The notes under the pieces: generated by a model
Databases searched by the model: none
What the model saw: only the letters and a program-made list of their open reading frames with translations
What the model was told of the DNA's origin: nothing
Part shown: piece after piece, positions 36,184 through 39,112 of the stretch
How positions within the stretch are numbered: position 1 is the stretch's first letter
Layout: every line of letters begins with the position of its first letter
NCBI GenBank assembly: GCA_022572725.1
Contig: JACZVJ010000015.1
Span: 1-39,112 of the forward strand
Source of the DNA: Nitrospinota bacterium
GTDB lineage: Bacteria; Nitrospirota; Nitrospiria; Nitrospirales; UBA8639
DNA: 39,112 nucleotides
Direction: 5' to 3'
Translations under genes and position numbers: made by a program

Positions 36184-37128
36184 TTAGAGGATGGAAGAGG
36201 TGGTTAGGGGAAAGGAATGAGCCGGCTGGGCTCCGTTGATGGAGTGCCTAGCCATCACAAACGGGAGTTTGTCACTGGTGTCTAGGAGGGTCCAGGCCTC
36301 AGGGTTGTCGAGAATGGTCCTTACCAGTTCCGTGTGCAGATGATGACCGGAACGATTTGCGATGATGTGGCCAATGATCGGAACCCCGAGCAACGCAAGG
36401 TCTCCTATGAGGTCAAGAATTTTGTGTCGAACACATTCGTTGGGAAATCGAAGGCCTCCTTGGTTGAGAACACCTGTGTCAGAAAAAACAACGGTGTTCT
36501 CAAGCGATCCCCCTTTTCCAAGCCCTCTGGCCCAAAGAGATTCCACCTCCGCTGAAAAGGCAAAGGTCCTGGCCGTAGCGATGTTAACCATGAACTCCGA
36601 GACGGTCCCATCGTATTCATAGGTTTGTTGTTGTATGAGCGAATGGTCGTAGTCGATGGAATACGTGACCTTGGCTATCGGAGAAGGGAGGATGGAGAGC
36701 GACCGGTTGTATTGCCCCACGTGAAGTGGCTTGAGGATCTTCAAATAAGTTCTCTGACGTTCTTGAGAGACCCGTCCTGCCGCTTGGATGAGTTTAACGA
36801 AGGGTGCAGCGCTCCCATCCATAGCAGGAACTTCTTCCGAGTTCAGTTCAATGTTCACATTATCAATCTCCAAACCCCACAAGGCCGATAGGATATGCTC
36901 AATGGTTTGGACTCGGAACCCATTGGACCCAATGGTGGTGCACAAGTCCATCGGCCTCAAGTTACGAATAGAGGCTTGGCAAGCTTCGCTGTGGGTCTTG
37001 CCTTTTCGAACAAATATGATCCCCGAGTCAACCGGAGCAGGGGATAGAGTCAAAATTGAGGGCTGCCCAGAATGCAGCCCGGTTCCCATAATTGAAATTG
37101 ACCGGCCCACAGTGTGTTGAAATCGCAT
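36184..37128 (-). CDS. lpxC: UDP-3-O-acyl-N-acetylglucosamine deacetylase LpxC
   Basis: 314 residues, full length for the family. The zinc site is intact: H78 in TIEHILSALWGL, H235 and D239 in RHKILDLIGD. The catalytic H262 lies in SGHHLH, and E77 precedes H78. LpxC catalyses the committed step of lipid A synthesis in the cytoplasm, so the organism makes LPS. AAGGAG precedes the ATG. It is not adjacent to other lpx or fts genes. A perfect TTCCCC/GGGGAA hairpin (36093-36107) lies about 80 bases downstream and may assist termination. Confidence 0.96.
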   Translation of the reverse strand: MRFQHTVGRSISIMGTGLHSGQPSILTLSPAPVDSGIIFVRKGKTHSEACQASIRNLRPMDLCTTIGSNGFRVQTIEHILSALWGLEIDNVNIELNSEEVPAMDGSAAPFVKLIQAAGRVSQERQRTYLKILKPLHVGQYNRSLSILPSPIAKVTYSIDYDHSLIQQQTYEYDGTVSEFMVNIATARTFAFSAEVESLWARGLGKGGSLENTVVFSDTGVLNQGGLRFPNECVRHKILDLIGDLALLGVPIIGHIIANRSGHHLHTELVRTILDNPEAWTLLDTSDKLPFVMARHSINGAQPAHSFPLTTSSIL

Positions 37129-37460
37129 GGGAACTCCTTAGAATTTTTCAGTTGCACACTCCATTGCAATATAGAGGCCAGAAGGCAGGTAAATGAAAAA
37201 ATCGTATCCTATTGATAATGAATGAGAATATTCTTGTCAGGTGAGTTTGTAAATGTGAAAAATCAATAGATGTGTTGCGAAAAAAATACAGGTGTCTCCT
37301 AAATGCTGTAGTCCATCATGCATCCGAACAAGCTGGAACCTGGGTAGTTCCAGAAAGAGGGGACAAGTAGTTTGACAGGGAAGAAGTTCTTGAGTGGGGC
37401 AGCGAGATGGTGGTCGTAGGGGTCATTGGCTAACTTTGTTGAGCGAATTGAATTGGGAGT
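37129..37460. other. 332-bp leader region upstream of lpxC
   Basis: It is A/T-rich near 37190-37290, unlike the surrounding coding DNA. On the lpxC strand, TATATT (complement of 37168-37173) is a possible -10 hexamer. A palindromic site at 37214-37234 is listed separately. I saw no coding frame or ribosomal or transfer RNA. Confidence 0.4.
37214..37234. promoter_or_regulatory. Possible regulator site (Fur-like hexamers) near lpxC
   Basis: GATAATGAATGAGAATATTC consists of three GATAAT-like hexamers, as in Fur boxes, and ends in the perfect palindrome AGAATATTCT (37225-37234). It lies about 90-105 bases upstream of the lpxC start. Binding is unproven and the match to Fur is partial. Confidence 0.25.
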
Positions 37461-37991
37461 TTACAGGACCGGAGGGCTGGAGGCCTGGTTTTTTTTGAGT
37501 AAAAAGGGCTCAAGAAAGTACCGGTGTTCCTGAGAAAAGCATTCTAATTTTTGGGTTTGAGCCAGGCCTGAGATAATCCCCCGATGTTTCTTGCTGAGTC
37601 CTGATTCGATAAAAGCCTGCTGGTAGAGCTTCCATTTCAATCCTTGATCCTGTGATATCTCTTGTTGCTCTTCCGCGGTTTTTTCGTGGAGGAGGGTGGA
37701 AAGACAGGTCACGGCCTTTTCAACGCTATGGTAAGGTGGAGCAAGCTTCAGGGTGGCATAGAACTCCTCGATGTTTTGGCGAAAATCATGCTGAAGAGCC
37801 TTTTCGATGGCTTGCATCTTGGGAGCTCTCATTGTCTGAATCGGGGTTCGTGATTGGGGGTAATATACCAGAAATATCTCAAGGGTGTCGCAGGTACGAT
37901 GGGATACTTTTGCGGCCTTCGTTTGGGGGGGAAGGGCCGGAGGGATTTGGGGATTATTTTCGGGCCAAGAGTAAGAATTCAACAGAGGCAT
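37461..37991 (-). CDS. Hypothetical protein
   Basis: 176 residues from the ATG at 37991; a TTG three codons upstream is also open, and an internal ATG at 37832 would give a 123-residue protein starting MRAPKMQAIEKALQ. The first 60 residues are proline-rich and irregular; the rest is helical and polar (EFYATLKLAPPYHSVEKAVTCLSTLL, EEQQEISQDQGLKWKLYQQAF). There is no recognised domain, membrane segment or good ribosome site. It lies between lpxC and trkA on the same strand. Confidence 0.55.
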   Translation of the reverse strand: MPLLNSYSWPENNPQIPPALPPQTKAAKVSHRTCDTLEIFLVYYPQSRTPIQTMRAPKMQAIEKALQHDFRQNIEEFYATLKLAPPYHSVEKAVTCLSTLLHEKTAEEQQEISQDQGLKWKLYQQAFIESGLSKKHRGIISGLAQTQKLECFSQEHRYFLEPFLLKKNQASSPPVL

Positions 37992-38062
37992 AACAGGCAA
38001 TGATTGATCAATTTGATAAGGAGGAGGTGAAAGGTACTGGCAGGGGAAAAAAGGATGAAACT

Positions 38063-38096
38063 GAAACGGGCTGGGGAAAACCCCAGCGGACGTTTC
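38063..38096 (-). terminator. Two-part hairpin after the trkA gene
   Basis: GAAACG (38063-38068) pairs with CGTTTC (38091-38096), and GCTGGGG (38070-38076) with CCCCAGC (38081-38087) around an AAAA loop. It lies directly after the trkA stop codon. On the trkA strand a T-rich tract starts several bases beyond the stem, so it fits a moderate rho-independent terminator. Confidence 0.6.
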
Positions 38097-38099
38097 GGC

Positions 38100-38789
38100 T
38101 TAATCGGAATTGGTGAAACGATCCAAATCGTTCTCCTTTCCTATCATGACAAGGACATCGCCTTTTTCAATGACATCTTCGGGTGATGGTGTGAAATTAA
38201 ACGTTTCTTCCTTCATCATTCGGCCTTTCACCATTCTCGTGACATGTTTTTTGATCCCAATAATATTGAGGTTGTGCTGTTCCCGGATTTTGGTTTCCTC
38301 AAGTCGGAGCCCCGAGAAGCGATCCGGGACCGACACTTCCTCAATACTATAGCCCGGGGCTAGTTCCAGATATTCCAGCACCTTGGGGGAAATCAGGCGG
38401 TGCGCCAGCCTGATGGCGGCATCCCGTTCCGGGAAAATGACTTCCGAGACCCCAAGGTTATAGAGGATTTTTCCATGAATATTGGAGATTGCCTTGGCAA
38501 TAATGGATTTGACCCCCATCTCCTTGAGGGTTTGGACGATGAGAATACTGGCTTCTATGTTCTCTCCGATGCTCACCACGGCCACGTCCACATTTTGTGT
38601 ACTGACCGCCTTCAGAGCCCGTTCGTCTGTGGCGTCGCATTGGACGGCAAAGGTGGCAATATCACTAATAGATTGAATCTTCGTCTCTTCCAGGTCAATG
38701 GCTAACACTTCGCACCCCTTTTGGACCAGGGTTTCGGCCACGCTGTACCCAAACCGACCGAGGCCAATGACTGCGAAGAGATGCCGCAT
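38100..38789 (-). CDS. trkA: TrkA/KtrA-type potassium channel regulatory subunit
   Basis: 229 residues: an RCK-N Rossmann domain with GLGRFG (residues 9-14) and IDLEETK near the acidic residue that binds the nucleotide ribose, then an RCK-C (TrkA-C) domain from about residue 145 (APGYSIEEVSVPDRFSGLRLEET...DVLVMIGK). The single-repeat layout is that of KtrA, which gates a KtrB/TrkH potassium pore in response to ATP/ADP or NAD(H). No pore subunit is in the window; it may lie outside. The start has the AAAGG of its leader upstream. It is followed by a stem-loop. Confidence 0.92.
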   Translation of the reverse strand: MRHLFAVIGLGRFGYSVAETLVQKGCEVLAIDLEETKIQSISDIATFAVQCDATDERALKAVSTQNVDVAVVSIGENIEASILIVQTLKEMGVKSIIAKAISNIHGKILYNLGVSEVIFPERDAAIRLAHRLISPKVLEYLELAPGYSIEEVSVPDRFSGLRLEETKIREQHNLNIIGIKKHVTRMVKGRMMKEETFNFTPSPEDVIEKGDVLVMIGKENDLDRFTNSD

Positions 38790-38839
38790 GTGTTACCTTT
38801 TCCTTTTGTGGCGGGTGAATTCCGTTCCTCAAAGTCCGT

Positions 38840-39112
38840 TTATGGGGGCGGGGATGGACGGGCTTCCGGCTTGGGGTCTGTTTTTTCAGGTTGACGAATA
38901 AATTGGCTGATAAGGTCGACAGGCACAGGGAAAATGATAGTGGAACTCTTATCGCCAGCCACAGTCATGATGGTTTCAATATAACGCAACTGCAGCGCAA
39001 CGGGATTTCGACTGAGCACATCCGCGGCGTCTGCGAGGCGCTGCGAAGCCTGGTATTCTCCTTCAGCGTGGATCACTTTTGACCGCCGTTCACGTTCTGC
39101 TTCCGCTTGCCG
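38840..39112 (-). CDS. SPFH/band-7 (stomatin-like) protein, 3' end only
   Basis: 90 codons and a TAA; the 5' part lies beyond the window edge. The visible part begins inside the coiled region RQAEAERERRSKVIHAEGEYQAS and continues QRLADAADVLSRNPVALQLRYIETIMTVAGDKSSTIIFPVPVDLISQF, the C-terminal signature of prokaryotic stomatin/SPFH proteins, which are membrane-anchored and form oligomeric rafts. Such genes often sit beside an NfeD gene, which cannot be checked here. It is just upstream of trkA on the same strand, with about 50 bases between. Confidence 0.85.
   Translation of the reverse strand, partial: RQAEAERERRSKVIHAEGEYQASQRLADAADVLSRNPVALQLRYIETIMTVAGDKSSTIIFPVPVDLISQFIRQPEKTDPKPEARPSPPP

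Noticed and set aside
1-39112. CRISPR array or defence island
   Set aside because: No regularly spaced direct repeats and no cas, restriction-modification or abortive-infection genes other than the single vapBC pair and Uma2 proteins.

Overview
The window looks like chromosomal DNA of a Gram-negative bacterium, most probably a Nitrospira-like member of the Nitrospirota. The signs are lpxC, mlaA and a TonB-dependent receptor (an LPS outer membrane), many short Zn-ribbon orphan proteins, several histidine kinases, paired Uma2-type genes, and dispersed inverted-repeat elements of a style I recall from Nitrospira. The lineage is inferred from memory of gene content, not from a search. I see no rRNA, tRNA, CRISPR array or intact transposase.

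Layout. 1-2.5 kb: two convergent Uma2-family genes among palindromic repeats. 2.3-5.6 kb: a VapBC toxin-antitoxin pair immediately 3' of a type IIA topoisomerase subunit A gene (parC/gyrA-type), with a second, diverged copy of the topoisomerase C-terminal tail on the far side of vapBC. 5.6-7.0 kb: an M23 peptidase just upstream of the topoisomerase gene on the same strand. 7.7-8.7 kb: a solitary mreB, preceded by a structured 0.6 kb divergent region. 8.7-12.4 kb: a secreted PQQ-type dehydrogenase, two small Zn-ribbon genes, mlaA, an FmdB-type protein and an unknown gene. 12.4-17.8 kb: a seven-repeat FG-GAP secreted propeller whose 5' side carries a 169-bp miniature transposable element, then a hyuA-hyuB pair. 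17.9-20.1 kb: a string of small orphan genes, including a 50-residue Zn-ribbon membrane protein. 20.1-21.7 kb: a second copy of the 169-bp element and a diguanylate cyclase. 21.8-26.5 kb: a TonB-dependent receptor divergent from a PAS histidine kinase/response regulator pair. 26.6-26.8 kb: a structured transcript candidate ending in a 23-bp UUCG hairpin. 27-30.3 kb: a small HTH protein and a large hybrid histidine kinase broken by five lesions. 30.7-33.8 kb: a POT transporter, a palindromic repeat element and an aldo/keto reductase. 33.9-36.0 kb: a DUF6445-like protein, a truncated PEP-mutase gene and a secreted unknown. 36.2-39.1 kb: lpxC, an unknown gene, a TrkA/KtrA potassium-channel regulator and the 3' end of an SPFH/band-7 gene that runs off the window.

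How it fits together. Most of this is housekeeping or envelope biology: topoisomerase, MreB, M23 peptidase, MlaA, LpxC and TrkA. Accessory material is scattered between these genes. The strongest signs of past rearrangement are the duplicated topoisomerase tail around vapBC, the two miniature elements, the palindromic repeat that supplies the fmdB stop codon, the decayed hybrid kinase and the truncated PEP mutase.

No complete new defence or biosynthetic system can be claimed from the sequence alone. The best candidates for something undescribed are the vapBC insertion at the topoisomerase 3' end, which appears to leave the gene with a substitute tail, and the structured RNA at 26.6-26.76 kb.
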